DNA of 64,000 bases from Paenibacillus sp. JQZ6Y-1 (GCF_040719145.1 NZ_JBFDUZ010000001.1:310001-374000), one strand, 5' to 3'; shown: positions 8,250-17,867, numbered from the stretch's first letter. A program made the numbers and translations. The notes: generated by a model from the sequence alone, not told the origin.

Positions 8250-9759
8250 TAGCAGTGGCCTCACCGTTTGTGCCGGTTGAAGCTGCATTGGATTGGCCAG
8301 CGCTGCTGTTGCCCTGCGCCTTGTTCGTCGCAGCATCACTTACTTTCAATTCGTCGCCATTGAATAATCGATCAGCGCCACGGGTAACGACTTTGTCGCC
8401 TACCTTCAGACCGCTGGTAACTTCATAGCTATTATTGTACAGACTGCCCAGTTTGACGGTTGTTTGTACAGCCTTGCCATTCACAGCTTTGAATACATAT
8501 GGTTCACTGCCGGAGCTGACAACTGCTTCCACCGGCACCAGAATGCCGCTTTGCGAGGAAGCCTGACGAGAAGCACTTACAACCTGTCCCGGTTTCCAAT
8601 CTTGATTCGAATTGTTGATTGCAACCTCAACACTGATCGAACCGGTATTTTCATTCGTTTGCGGATACAGCTTACTTACCGTGCCAGTACGCACATCGTC
8701 GTACAGACTGATGCTTACCTGCTGTCCGACTTTCCATTGGCTGATCTCACTGTCGGGAACTGGCAGCAATACCTTCAGACGATTGATTTCACCGATTGTA
8801 AATACTTCGGTTCCTGCGCTCACGGTTTGTCCAGCGGACAACGTTTTGGTCAGGATCGTACCAGAAGCGGGGGATTGCAAATTACCACGAGTCAGATTGA
8901 GCTGCGCAGTATCACGGGAAATGACCGCTTGGTCATAACTAGCCTGTGCTTGTTCCACTCCAGCCTGCGCTTGCTCGACTGCAGCATTGGCTTGAGCTAC
9001 GCTCGCCTGTGCATTTTCAATACCAACTTGTGCTTGTTTAACGGCAGCAGCGGCGGAAGCACGATCCGAATCTTTCGCACCCGCAAGGGTCAGCGACAAT
9101 TGCTCCTGTGCATCCTGCAAGCCGGATTGTGCATTTTCAAGTGCCGTTTGCGCTTGTTCATTCTCCTGCTGTGTGAGCAGTCCGTTATCGAACAGCGTTT
9201 GGGCACGAGTAGCAGCGGTTTTGGCTTGATCATACGCCACTTGTGCTTTGTTGACGGCATTTTGTGCTTGTGCTTTTTCCTGTGGGCGTGCGCCATCCAA
9301 TACACCCTGTTGACTAGCTTGTGCGCTCTCTACCTGAGCTTGCGCAGAAGCAACACCAGCAGCGGCAGCCTGTTGACCTGCCTTCGCATTAGTTAGCGAT
9401 GCTCTGGAGCTAGCAAGCGATGCCTGTGCGGCTGCAACCGACTGACTTGCATTTTCGACTTCAAGCTGTAGATCGGCAGTATCTAGTGTTGCTAATACAG
9501 CTCCTTTATTTACACGGTCACCCACATCGACACCAACCGATGCCACCGTTCCATTAATACGGAAAGATACCGGTGTTTCATCGTAAGCAGCGAGTGTACC
9601 GGACAGATCATAGACCGCATCCAATGGTTGCTTCTTGATCGTGCTTACTTCGACTGTTGTCGTGGTTGGCTCTACAGCAGCGTTGTTTGCTGTCGAGCAA
9701 GCGGTAAGGCTGACGGCAAGCAGCAAGGCTGAAAAGGCCGTTGGCCAGCTTTTTTTCAT
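8242..9759 (-). CDS. RND efflux adaptor (membrane fusion) lipoprotein
   Basis: The signal peptide MKKSWPTAFSALLLAVSLTAC ends in a lipobox, so the protein is a lipoprotein. Residues about 60-100 and 300-330 form the split barrel-sandwich (lipoyl-like) domain (VNKGAVLATLDTADL and LQSPASGTILTKTLSAGQTV). Between them is a very long alpha-hairpin built of AQA/QAQAxVExAQ-type heptads. A beta-barrel and C-terminal domain complete the HlyD/AcrA fold. It links the RND pump to an outer partner; in a monoderm that partner may be the TolC-like protein encoded close by. It has a near-consensus promoter and is the first gene of the pump operon. Confidence 0.92.
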   Translation of the reverse strand: MKKSWPTAFSALLLAVSLTACSTANNAAVEPTTTTVEVSTIKKQPLDAVYDLSGTLAAYDETPVSFRINGTVASVGVDVGDRVNKGAVLATLDTADLQLEVENASQSVAAAQASLASSRASLTNAKAGQQAAAAGVASAQAQVESAQASQQGVLDGARPQEKAQAQNAVNKAQVAYDQAKTAATRAQTLFDNGLLTQQENEQAQTALENAQSGLQDAQEQLSLTLAGAKDSDRASAAAAVKQAQVGIENAQASVAQANAAVEQAQAGVEQAQASYDQAVISRDTAQLNLTRGNLQSPASGTILTKTLSAGQTVSAGTEVFTIGEINRLKVLLPVPDSEISQWKVGQQVSISLYDDVRTGTVSKLYPQTNENTGSISVEVAINNSNQDWKPGQVVSASRQASSQSGILVPVEAVVSSGSEPYVFKAVNGKAVQTTVKLGSLYNNSYEVTSGLKVGDKVVTRGADRLFNGDELKVSDAATNKAQGNSSAGQSNAASTGTNGEATAND

Positions 9760-9819
9760 AATTGCAGGTTCCTCCTCTAAACTCCCCAGTTTTTTTTATA
9801 CTCCTAAGTTCATGGCTGA

Positions 9820-9849
9820 ATTATAGAATTAATCCAGTCTACTTGTCAA
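9820..9849 (-). promoter_or_regulatory. Sigma-A promoter of the pump operon
   Basis: On the minus strand TTGACA and TATAAT are both perfect matches with an 18-base spacer, about 60 bases ahead of the adaptor gene start. Such a consensus promoter implies that expression is held down by a repressor, plausibly the TetR protein. Confidence 0.75.
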
Positions 9850-10126
9850 TCATATCAACAGCTCCCGCCGATGTACTCAACCTAGAGATGTAGATTGCAA
9901 ATATGAGAACTCCGCCTCCAAGCCGATGCGCATATTGCTAATTACATGTACCAACAACAAATGCCATTATGTATAACCTCCTATAGCCTAGTATTGGGCA
10001 AACCAAAGATGTGAGGGACAGTGAACACAGCAAAAAAAGAGTGGCAGTACTTGTGAATATTGTGTGAACGGGGAGTGGATTAATGGTATACTTAAAATAT
10101 ACAACATTTGGAAGGAAGGTAGACGC

Positions 10127-10297
10127 ATGAAAATTGGTGATGATCTGCAAAATAATCACAAAGCGACGTATGCCGAAGAAGAGCAGCCTTCGTATCTTGC
10201 CGTAAAGCCATCCATTTCCCATGCGCGTACCCAGTTGTTGATTGCGGCGCTGGTATTGGTCGTAACCGTTGTCTTGTTGATCGAATGGCAATGGTAG
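10127..10297 (+). CDS. Small single-pass membrane protein
   Basis: 56 residues: a hydrophilic N-terminal part, then one membrane helix (LLIAALVLVVTVVLLIEW) ending almost at the C-terminus. The start ATG has GGAAGGAAGG six to seven bases upstream. It reads away from the pump operon. I do not recognise a family. Its position between the pump operon and the TolC-like gene could mean a link to them, but nothing in the sequence shows it. Confidence 0.65.
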   Translation: MKIGDDLQNNHKATYAEEEQPSYLAVKPSISHARTQLLIAALVLVVTVVLLIEWQW

Positions 10298-10375
10298 TCC
10301 AACCGATGCTGTTGATTATCCTTATTGCATATATCACTTTTTATATAGAAGAAAACATTCCTACAACTGCAACTT

Positions 10376-10427
10376 TCACCTGATGTCGGCGTCTAATAAG
10401 ATAGAGCCGACAAAGGTGACTTTTTTG
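10376..10427 (+). terminator. Rho-independent terminator
   Basis: CACCT..GTCGGC pairs with GCCGAC..AGGTG and is followed by a run of six T. It ends the small membrane protein transcript. Confidence 0.8.
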
Positions 10428-10468
10428 TGTGCAGTCAAAATTGTTCGTATGGTAAGGTGGAATAAAGG

Positions 10469-10497
10469 TTGATTTATTTTGTTAGGAATGCTAAATT
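10469..10497 (+). promoter_or_regulatory. Possible promoter of the TolC-like gene
   Basis: TTGATT and TAAATT with a 17-base spacer, about 90 bases ahead of the TolC-like start. Confidence 0.4.
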
Positions 10498-10588
10498 AAT
10501 TTTATTAGTATTACTAAGTGTTTTGCAGACAGAGGATGAACGTCCGTCTCATATTTGCTGAAATACATGAAGGAAGGAATTTTGAATT

Positions 10589-11875
10589 ATGAAAAAAGGA
10601 ATGGTTAGTGCTTCGGTATTCGCCGCTATGCTGCTCGCTGCAACTCAGCCTGCTGCATTCGCTAACGCCGCAGACAGCACAACAACAACTACACCTGCAA
10701 CCACAGGTACAACTACGAATCAAACGGCAACAACCGATAGCGCTACTGCGACTCAATCCCAAATCTCCGGTGTACGCGAACCGAAAAAAGTGGACAGCTT
10801 GGATTTGGAAAAAGTGATTGATCTGGCGATCAATGACTCGTACAACCTGCAATTGCTGCAACTGAAATACCGCGTGCTGGATCAACAAAATGCTAGCCTC
10901 GGTCTGAACTATGTCGATTATCTGAACGCTTCGCCGGGTCTGCAATATGTAACGACAAATCGCAGCAACGAAGTTAGCCTGTCGACAGGTTCCCAAACCG
11001 GTCAGACGCTGGAAACGAATATCCGCGATCTGGATACCCAGAAGCTGAATACGCAACTGCAAGTAGATGAAGCAAAAGAAGGTACGAAGCTGGCAATGAC
11101 TGGTCAGTACGTTCAATTGCTGACGCTGCAAAAACAAATCAACCTGTCCCAAGAGTACATTCAAGTGCTGCAACGTGACGTACAACGTGCTCAAACGCTG
11201 CAAAGCCTTGGCTCCGGTACACAGGAAGATATCGACAAAGCGGATCGCGCACTGAAAGCGGAACAGGACAACCTGACCAGCTTAAACGATTCGTATCAAA
11301 AAACACTGTCCACACTCAGCTATGATCTCGGTATCGTATACGATCCGAATATCAAACTGACGGACGTTGATGTGAAATTGGATGCTGTACCGACTGTAGA
11401 TGCAGATACACTGCTCGGCAAATCGTACCAAATCCAATCACTGGGCAACAGCCTGAACAAAGCAGAACAAGATGAGCAAAAAGCAATTACTGACAATAGC
11501 TTTGAAGATCAAGCCAACAAAGCTAGCACTCAAATTGCTGCTCAACAACTGGAACAAGGTAAAGTAACGTATGCCAAAGCCATTGAATCGAACCTGAAAG
11601 ACATGGACACTGCTCTGAAAGATGTGCAAACGGCACAACGTTCGGCACAAGATGCTAGCGTAGATGGCGTGAACATGCAGATTCGTTACAATGCTGGCGT
11701 TGTGACCAAATATGATCTGGACAAATACCAGTATCAAGTGGATGCTTCCCAAGTGAAAGCACAACTGACGCAACTGCAATACTATGTACAAAAAGCGAAA
11801 GTAGACGCGATGAACAACGGCTACATCGCTAGCAGCTCGTCTTCTGCAAGTGCTTCTGCTTCGTCAGGTAGCTAA
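10589..11875 (+). CDS. TolC-family protein
   Basis: A cleavable signal peptide (MKKGMVSASVFAAMLLAATQ, with AFANA before the cut) is followed by a Thr-rich low-complexity stretch, then about 340 residues of long alpha-helical segments with regular Gln, Leu and Ala heptads, such as ALKAEQDNLTSLNDSYQKTL, in two pseudo-repeats as in TolC/OMF proteins. In diderms TolC is the outer channel of tripartite pumps. In Paenibacillus-type cells without an outer membrane it is secreted or wall-associated, with unclear function. AAGGAAGG precedes the ATG. It stands near the RND-adaptor operon, which suggests a functional pair. The C-terminus is Ser/Ala-rich. Confidence 0.85.
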   Translation: MKKGMVSASVFAAMLLAATQPAAFANAADSTTTTTPATTGTTTNQTATTDSATATQSQISGVREPKKVDSLDLEKVIDLAINDSYNLQLLQLKYRVLDQQNASLGLNYVDYLNASPGLQYVTTNRSNEVSLSTGSQTGQTLETNIRDLDTQKLNTQLQVDEAKEGTKLAMTGQYVQLLTLQKQINLSQEYIQVLQRDVQRAQTLQSLGSGTQEDIDKADRALKAEQDNLTSLNDSYQKTLSTLSYDLGIVYDPNIKLTDVDVKLDAVPTVDADTLLGKSYQIQSLGNSLNKAEQDEQKAITDNSFEDQANKASTQIAAQQLEQGKVTYAKAIESNLKDMDTALKDVQTAQRSAQDASVDGVNMQIRYNAGVVTKYDLDKYQYQVDASQVKAQLTQLQYYVQKAKVDAMNNGYIASSSSSASASASSGS

Positions 11876-11996
11876 GCTTCGCTAATAGGTAGATACCAAT
11901 AACAGGATACAAAATAACGGCTCTACGGATAGATAGATGAAGCGAGATGTATCGTGTAGTCGATCCTCCGTCGTTATATCTTCATCCTAATCAAAT

Positions 11997-12043
11997 AAAC
12001 CGCCGCAGTTTTCGGATCATGTCCGTGACTGCGGCGGTTTTTG
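11997..12043. terminator. Bidirectional terminator
   Basis: AAACCGCCGCAGT and ACTGCGGCGGTTT are perfect 13-bp arms, with a T run after and A run before. It separates the converging TolC-like and Fsr genes. Confidence 0.9.
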
Positions 12044-12102
12044 TTTCGCTATACGATATTGGTTTCTTGATTGAGTTGTATTGATCATCAGTATTCATGT
12101 CA

Positions 12103-13359
12103 TTACTCCGATGCACCGTTTGTCCATTCATGTAGCTTACGATCCGTCGGCAGCAGGAAGGTGAATGCACCCAGCAGTGGCAAGAAGCTGCATATTTGCA
12201 TAACAGGCGAGATGCCAATCGCGTCAATCCAGTTGCCGAGTACAAGCGCCCCGACACCACCAAGTCCAAATGCCAAACCAGTGATCAGCCCCGACACTGT
12301 ACCGATCCGACCCGGGATGAGCATCTGCGCATATACAACCGTTACCGAAAAGCTTGATGTTACGATAAATCCGACCAATGCTAGCAGCACGCCTGTCCAG
12401 AATAAATTCGCATACGGCAGCAGTAGAGCCAGTGGAGCAGCCGCTGCCATAGAGGTAAAGATCAGATTGCGTTTGCCAAATCGGTCGGCAAGCGGTCCGC
12501 CGAAAAAGGTTCCTACCGCACCAGCTGCCAAAAATAGAAATACATACAATTGTGCTTCTCCAACATTCGTATGGAACTTGTCGATTAGTAAAAAGCTATA
12601 ATAACTACCAATCGATGATACATACCATGAACGAACGAAGACGAGCATAATCAGCACAACCATTGCAAACGCAATCCGCTGCTTCAGCTCTGGACGGATC
12701 GCGCCAGCAGTTTGCTGTTTTTTCGTGATGGATGTATCTCGTAGCGTATTACCATACCAACGAGCGATAAAGATTTGCACGATAATCCCTGCTGCCGCTA
12801 CTCCGGTAAATCCAATCGCGCCAAATTGTCCGAAGGGTACGAAAATAAGCGATGTGAGCAGTGGAGCCAGCGATTGCCCGGCATTCCCGCCCACCTGAAA
12901 GATCGATTGTGCCAGTCCACGCCGACTACCCGCCGCCAGATTGGATACCTTTGAGCCTTCAGGGTGAAACGCCGCTGATCCCAATCCAACGAATACGACC
13001 GCGATCAGAACCGCTGTATACGTTCCCGCCAGTGCCAGCAATAGCATCCCGGTAAACGTAAATGCCATGCCAATTGGCAGTAAAGCGGGGGTTGGTCTTT
13101 TATCCGAGAATAAGCCAACAAACGGCTGCATAATCGAAGCTGTGAAATTGATCGTAAATGCGATCCAGCCAATCTGCGTATAATTCAGATTCATGGTTTC
13201 TTTTAAAATAGGGAAAATTGCTGGAATAACCGATTGCATCGAATCATTGAACAAATGCACGAGCGAGATCGCCAGCAATACGCTGAAAATCGTTCGTTTG
13301 ATCGGCGGCTGTGCTGTCTGCTGCCCAGCAGTGGTTTTGGATAAACTAGAAGAAGACAC
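12103..13359 (-). CDS. fsr: MFS transporter, fosmidomycin resistance (Fsr) family
   Basis: About 418 residues with twelve predicted membrane helices and motifs typical of the Fsr subfamily of the major facilitator superfamily: LVHLFNDSMQSVIPAIFPIL in helix 1, QPFVGLFSDKRP, and FHPEGSKVSNLAAGSRRG. Family members export fosmidomycin and other small molecules with protons. The start is set at the GTG at 13359 because AAAGGAG lies eight bases upstream; the frame continues to a TTG at 13365, but that would leave only two bases of spacing. It is a single gene with its own terminator. The substrate is inferred from the family only. Confidence 0.88.
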   Translation of the reverse strand: MSSSSLSKTTAGQQTAQPPIKRTIFSVLLAISLVHLFNDSMQSVIPAIFPILKETMNLNYTQIGWIAFTINFTASIMQPFVGLFSDKRPTPALLPIGMAFTFTGMLLLALAGTYTAVLIAVVFVGLGSAAFHPEGSKVSNLAAGSRRGLAQSIFQVGGNAGQSLAPLLTSLIFVPFGQFGAIGFTGVAAAGIIVQIFIARWYGNTLRDTSITKKQQTAGAIRPELKQRIAFAMVVLIMLVFVRSWYVSSIGSYYSFLLIDKFHTNVGEAQLYVFLFLAAGAVGTFFGGPLADRFGKRNLIFTSMAAAAPLALLLPYANLFWTGVLLALVGFIVTSSFSVTVVYAQMLIPGRIGTVSGLITGLAFGLGGVGALVLGNWIDAIGISPVMQICSFLPLLGAFTFLLPTDRKLHEWTNGASE

Positions 13360-13671
13360 ATGCAAGACTCCTTTGCTATAAGTTGATTGGATATACGATA
13401 CAGACTATGTATAAAGCGTAGATCAAGCGGCACAGCTATAAATGCCTACTCCTGTATCTGTCACCGTGGAGTAAGATGTGTTTCAGTATACCAGAATTTT
13501 GCTGTAGAATTACGGATTTGTACAAATAAATATATGAATACAGACATATGAATAAGGTGATTGCGAACGCAGAATGAATGAGCAGCGGATAATAATGTAT
13601 TGGTGCGAAGGAGGGGAGCAGAAGAAAGAACAATGAATGTAATGCAGATACGTAATAGATATACATAAGAA

Positions 13672-13731
13672 AAGAACAGCAGCAACAAGCGAGATACAGT
13701 TTCACCCTCGGCTTGTTTGACTGCTGTTCTT
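13672..13731 (-). terminator. Terminator of the protease gene
   Basis: AAGAACAGCAG..CAAGC pairs with GCTTG..CTGCTGTTCTT in a long stem, about 100 bases after the stop of the minus-strand protease. A pyrimidine-rich stretch follows on that strand. Confidence 0.6.
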
Positions 13732-13776
13732 ACATGGTTCACTTGGCAAAGCACAAACCTCATCCTACCATTTGTC

Positions 13777-13818
13777 AGCACGCAGCACGCAGCACGCAGC
13801 ACGCAGCACGTAGCACGT
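13777..13818. repeat. Six tandem 7-bp repeats
   Basis: Four exact copies of AGCACGC and two of AGCACGT in a row, between the terminator and the stop of the protease gene. Likely slippage-prone and of variable copy number. Confidence 0.9.
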
Positions 13819-13832
13819 AGTTAATGACGGGT

Positions 13833-14795
13833 TCAACTTTTTAATATGCTAGCAATTCGCTGTGGCTCGAACACTCGTTTTAATTCCTCTAGTGCCGTCA
13901 AATATAGAAACCCATTGCCTTCCGCACGGGCAGTATATCCAAGCGGAATTGTACGTCGCACTAGCTGTGCATACAACTCCGGCTCGCTCAAGGATCGTTC
14001 AAATTCAGCATTGGCGATATGTTTGATCAATGCCAGCGCACCGGACACATGCGGTGTTGCCATTGAGGTACCGCTGAGTGTGGCATAGCCACCATTCAGA
14101 TACGTAGATTGAATATCCTCGCCCGGTGCGACCAGATCGACTTCCTTGTTGGTATTAGAAAAGTCCGATGTTTGCCGTGCTAGATTGACAGAGCCAACAC
14201 TGATCACTTCATTGTAATAACCGGGATAGCCATATTCGTCGGTATCAGGATCCGCGTCACCTTCATTACCGGCGGCACATACGACCAGAATATTATGATC
14301 TACCGCTTCTTGAATCGCTTGGTGCATCTCCGGTACATCTTCTGGACCACCAAGAGACATAGAGATAATATCCACCTGTTGCTCGACAGCATAGCGAATA
14401 CCACTCGTGATCCATTCATACTGCCCGGAACCTTCACGATTGAGTACTTTAATGATGAGTAAACTCGCTTCTGGCGCTACGCCGACTACACCTGTTCCAT
14501 TTTCAATGGCAGCAATCGTACCCGCAACATGCGTACCGTGACCATTGTAATCCTCGTATACGTCAGTATTACTATCATCGTCATCGGTAAAATTGCGTCC
14601 ACCGATAATGCGACCTTTTAAATCAGGATGATCGGTATCGCAGCCTGTATCGAGAATGGCGACTGTAATACCTTTTCCCTTGCTCTGCGACCACACCTCT
14701 GGTGCTTGAATCAAATCTACACCGCGCGGCGTTTCACTCACCTGCTCCGCTTGTGCTTTGACTTCATACGGAATGACCCGCATTTGACGTTCCAT
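13833..14795 (-). CDS. ispA: Intracellular subtilisin-like serine protease (S8)
   Basis: 320 residues, the size of Bacillus IspA, with no signal peptide. The catalytic triad is visible: Asp49 in VAILDTGCD, His85 in NGHGTHVAG and Ser243 in GTSMATPHVSG, with the oxyanion Asn176 in AAGNEGD. The short N-terminal extension contains VIPYEV, close to the LIPY motif that blocks the active site of intracellular subtilisins until it is cut off. The enzyme degrades cytoplasmic proteins, mainly in stationary phase. AGGAGG precedes the ATG. The roughly 490 bases upstream carry no gene on this strand. Confidence 0.93.
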   Translation of the reverse strand: MERQMRVIPYEVKAQAEQVSETPRGVDLIQAPEVWSQSKGKGITVAILDTGCDTDHPDLKGRIIGGRNFTDDDDSNTDVYEDYNGHGTHVAGTIAAIENGTGVVGVAPEASLLIIKVLNREGSGQYEWITSGIRYAVEQQVDIISMSLGGPEDVPEMHQAIQEAVDHNILVVCAAGNEGDADPDTDEYGYPGYYNEVISVGSVNLARQTSDFSNTNKEVDLVAPGEDIQSTYLNGGYATLSGTSMATPHVSGALALIKHIANAEFERSLSEPELYAQLVRRTIPLGYTARAEGNGFLYLTALEELKRVFEPQRIASILKS

Positions 14796-15207
14796 ACTTA
14801 GTTCCTCCTATTCCTTTGGTTTGTTCCCGACATGTATAGGATGTGCAGTCTGTGTTGAGATTGAGATGATGGAGTGCAACAGTGACGCGCAGGATGGATA
14901 TTCGTCGATACTACAAGCATGAGTACCGATGGTTATGTGTACCGCTCTATGTTGAATAGACGACGGTATTATAACGGCTTGTCCAATGACGTTATATCTA
15001 TTTCTCGTCCGCATCCTGCTACCCATAATTATCCATTTTACATAGTAAGAAACCATCCAAATGGTCAGAAAAGATAAAAAAAGCTGTGATTATCAAAAAT
15101 GAAGTTAAAATAGATGACATGAATAGTATTTTTAGCAAATAGAACAAAAGAAAGTAGTAGGAATAGTGCATATTTATAGATTATAGCTATTTTATATGTA
15201 AACTATA

Positions 15208-15237
15208 TTGACGTTTAAAGTAGAATCAGACTATAAT
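15208..15237 (+). promoter_or_regulatory. Probable promoter of the GntR gene
   Basis: TTGACG and TATAAT with an 18-base spacer, 45 bases ahead of the GntR start. The rest of the 14796-15282 gap is A/T-rich without a gene. Confidence 0.6.
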
Positions 15238-15282
15238 CCGTGTAAATAAAACATACATGAAAATAAAGAGCGAGGGATACTC

Positions 15283-15972
15283 ATGGCGCTGGAGCAGGAG
15301 CAGGAGATCTATCAGGCGATCAAGCAGGCCATTATTGAGCAAAAGATGCGACCGAATATGCAACTGGTGGAAGAAGTACTAGCAGAATCATTTGGCGTCA
15401 GCCGTACACCAGTCCGCAATGTTGTACGAAGGCTGGCAGCAGAGAAGCTTGTCACGATCATTCCTTATAAGGGCGCGTTTGTCTCATGCCCGACCATTGA
15501 CGAAGCCAAGCAGGTATTCGAGATGAGGCGAGTGATCGAAACGGCGGTTGTCCGCAAAGTATGTGATCACTTGAGCGAGGAACAATATCAATTGCTGCAT
15601 CAACTCATCCGAGATGAACACGATGCCCAGCATCACGGCAATATTTTCGCAGCGATTCGCATTACTGGCGACTTTCATCTGCGATTGGCAGAAGCGTCTG
15701 GCAATGCATACTATTCTAGATATTTGGAAGAACTGATCTCGCTATCTTACGTCATTATTGCCTTGTATGGGGAACAGAAGACCAAGTGCTGTGATGATCA
15801 TCAGCTAATTTTGCAAGCTATTCGCAGTGGACAGACGGAGCAAGCGGAACGGTTAATGAATGATCATTTGCTGGAAATCGAACAGGCATTGAAGTTTGAA
15901 GAACAGTATGAGCGTCCCTCATCGTTAAGTGACATTTTCCCAAATCATGCTCGCATCACAAGCCCGTCCTGA
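15283..15972 (+). CDS. GntR-family regulator (FCD subfamily)
   Basis: 229 residues. The N-terminal winged helix-turn-helix is clear: LVEEVLAESFGVSRTPVRNV, then VRRLAAEKLVTIIPYKGAFV. The C-terminal helical FCD domain has the usual metal and ligand residues (EMRRVIETAVV, FHLRLAEASGN, DDHQLILQAIRSG). FCD regulators often repress catabolic genes until a pathway metabolite binds. The gene stands directly ahead of the ABC importer and allantoinase genes, and a perfect palindrome of the GntR type lies in the gap, so it probably controls that cluster. Confidence 0.9.
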   Translation: MALEQEQEIYQAIKQAIIEQKMRPNMQLVEEVLAESFGVSRTPVRNVVRRLAAEKLVTIIPYKGAFVSCPTIDEAKQVFEMRRVIETAVVRKVCDHLSEEQYQLLHQLIRDEHDAQHHGNIFAAIRITGDFHLRLAEASGNAYYSRYLEELISLSYVIIALYGEQKTKCCDDHQLILQAIRSGQTEQAERLMNDHLLEIEQALKFEEQYERPSSLSDIFPNHARITSPS

Positions 15973-16061
15973 ATAAAAGAACATCAAGCCTTCGTTTACA
16001 GTGCGGAATGGTGAGTGGTGGAAAGGATCATCGGCATCGTCTGTAACAGAATGGGATAGTA

Positions 16062-16098
16062 TTGTTCATCACTGTACACAAGATTGTATACAATCTTG
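16062..16098 (+). promoter_or_regulatory. Promoter and GntR-type operator of the import cluster
   Basis: CAAGATTGTATACAATCTTG at 16079-16098 is a perfect 20-bp palindrome whose centre, TTGTATACAA, is typical of FCD-type GntR operators. It overlaps the -10 (TGTATA) of a possible promoter with TTGTTC as -35 and a 17-base spacer. A partial second copy, TTGTATGCAA, follows at 16118-16127. Binding there would block transcription of the importer genes. Confidence 0.65.
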
Positions 16099-16227
16099 GA
16101 TTCAAAACAGATCAGTATTGTATGCAAAATCGTATGCAGGGCTGCACATCGAAGCATGACATACAGCATCAAAGCGAATATCGACGTCAATCGTTCCTTT
16201 GTTTACTTTTACGAAAGAGGTGGTTGT

Positions 16228-16971
16228 ATGAAATTGACTGTAGAACAGGTACAGAAGAAGTTTGGTGAGCGGACGATTTTGGAAAATATTAATCTGACGG
16301 TGAACGACAACGAATTTATTTGCATTCTCGGTCATAGTGGCTGCGGTAAATCGACCCTGCTTAATATGGTAGCGGGATATATGTTCCCCGATGAGGGCAG
16401 TCTGAAAATGAATGGCAAAGCCATCGAAGGTCCAGCAAGAGAGCGGGGCATGGTATTTCAGGATCATGCGCTCTTTCCGTGGTACACCGTACTCGAAAAT
16501 GTAGCGTTTGGACCGGAGGTACAGGGTACACCGAAACCACAGGCGCGCGAAATGGCGATGGACTTTTTGAAAATGGTAGGGCTGGACGCGTATGCACATC
16601 ATTATCCAGCTGATCTATCAGGCGGCATGAAGCAGCGCGTAGGGATTGCTAGAGCACTTGCTAGTCATCCTGATGTGCTGCTGATGGATGAGCCATTTGG
16701 CGCCCTCGATATTCTGACCCGCGATCTGATGCAGCGTGAGCTACGCCGAATCTATGAAAAGCTGAAAACGACGATTCTATTCGTTACCCATAGCATCAGC
16801 GAAGCGGTATATCTGGCAGATCGCATCGTCGTGATGAAGCATGGTGCGATCGCTGAGATTTTTGAAGTGAATATGCAGCATCCGCGTACATTTGAAACGC
16901 CGGGCTTTGGCGAGATGATGGGCAAGATTGAGCGGCTACTGATGGAAGATGAAGAGGAGGTACTACTATGA
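16228..16971 (+). CDS. ABC transporter ATPase, NitT/TauT (SsuB) type
   Basis: 247 residues with Walker A (GHSGCGKST), Q-loop (MVFQDHALFPW), signature (LSGGMKQRVGIARAL) and Walker B (VLLMDEPFGALD), followed by the H-loop (FVTHSISEA). It matches ATPases for nitrate, sulfonate, taurine or purine-derivative import. The start is the ATG at 16228, with GAGGTGG upstream; the frame is open earlier, but that part contains the operator. The stop overlaps the permease start (ATGA). The allantoinase gene downstream makes allantoin or a related ureide a plausible substrate. Confidence 0.92.
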   Translation: MKLTVEQVQKKFGERTILENINLTVNDNEFICILGHSGCGKSTLLNMVAGYMFPDEGSLKMNGKAIEGPARERGMVFQDHALFPWYTVLENVAFGPEVQGTPKPQAREMAMDFLKMVGLDAYAHHYPADLSGGMKQRVGIARALASHPDVLLMDEPFGALDILTRDLMQRELRRIYEKLKTTILFVTHSISEAVYLADRIVVMKHGAIAEIFEVNMQHPRTFETPGFGEMMGKIERLLMEDEEEVLL

Positions 16972-17867
16972 ATGAAGTTCCGACAACACTGGGTAAAGGT
17001 GGCAAGACAGCTCAACCAGTTCCGGTATCGCCCCCTGTCGCCAAAAAACTATCATTCGATCTCAGCGTATGGAAAAGCGCACTCCCGTACATATTGTTCT
17101 TCGTAATCTGGGAAGCATTCTCGCGTATGAATATGGAGATCAAGCTGTTTAATCCGCTATTCCTGCCTGCACCATCCCTGCTGCTGCATGATGGCTGGGC
17201 GCTGGCAAAAACGGGCATCATCGTAGACAGTCTGATTGCCAGCTCCATTCGCATTTTGGCTGGATTTGCTCTGGGTGCGGTAGCGGCGGTGATTCTGGCA
17301 GTGCTCATCAGCAAGTTTGCTACGCTAGAACGCTGGATTTCACCGATTTTGACACTGATCAGTCCGATTCCGTCGCTGGCATTACTGCCATTATTCATTA
17401 TCTGGTTTGGAATCGGCGAATTTCCGAAAATCATGCTGATTGCATGGACGACCTTTGTGCCAGTGCTGGTGAACACGGTAGAGGGCTTCAAGTCTGTGCC
17501 ATCCACATTGATTCGCTCTGCACTCAGTCTGGGCGCATCCGAGCGCAAGGTATTTACCCGTGTCATGATTCCATCGGCTGTACCGAATCTGCTAATCGGC
17601 GCACAGATCAGTCTAGGGCTGTCCTTTTCCGCACTGATCGTTTCCGAAATGATGGGCGCTGATTCGGGGCTAGGCTATATGATTGTCGATGCGCGCAACT
17701 ATTTTAAAGTGACCAATATGTTCGTCGCCATCATTCTGATCGGGATCGAATACAGCATCTTCTCCATTCTGCTCAAGCTGCTGGAACGTAAAGTACTTAG
17801 CTGGCGCAAAGGTGGTATGGGACAAGCGGTGGAAAAAGCCAGAGTCGTCAAATCCGCCAAGCGTTAA
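16968..17867 (+). CDS. ABC transporter permease, SsuC/TauC type
   Basis: 299 residues with about six membrane helices. The coupling motif region is EGFKSVPSTLIRSALSLGAS, then ERKVFTRVMIPSAVPN, which fits the EAA loop of binding-protein-dependent permeases. It overlaps the ATPase gene by four bases and is followed after 138 bases by the binding protein, so the three form one importer. Confidence 0.92.
   Translation: MNEVPTTLGKGGKTAQPVPVSPPVAKKLSFDLSVWKSALPYILFFVIWEAFSRMNMEIKLFNPLFLPAPSLLLHDGWALAKTGIIVDSLIASSIRILAGFALGAVAAVILAVLISKFATLERWISPILTLISPIPSLALLPLFIIWFGIGEFPKIMLIAWTTFVPVLVNTVEGFKSVPSTLIRSALSLGASERKVFTRVMIPSAVPNLLIGAQISLGLSFSALIVSEMMGADSGLGYMIVDARNYFKVTNMFVAIILIGIEYSIFSILLKLLERKVLSWRKGGMGQAVEKARVVKSAKR

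Noticed and set aside
5166..9396. Several long ORFs opposite to the RND pump and adaptor genes
   Set aside because: They are antisense shadows of clear genes, without ribosome binding sites and with unlikely composition.
9938..10291. Minus-strand ORF opposite the small membrane protein
   Set aside because: The plus-strand gene has a good ribosome binding site and a terminator; the minus-strand ORF has neither.
13436..13802. Two hydrophobic ORFs upstream of the Fsr gene on the minus strand
   Set aside because: They run through the protease terminator and the 7-bp repeats and have no convincing ribosome binding site.
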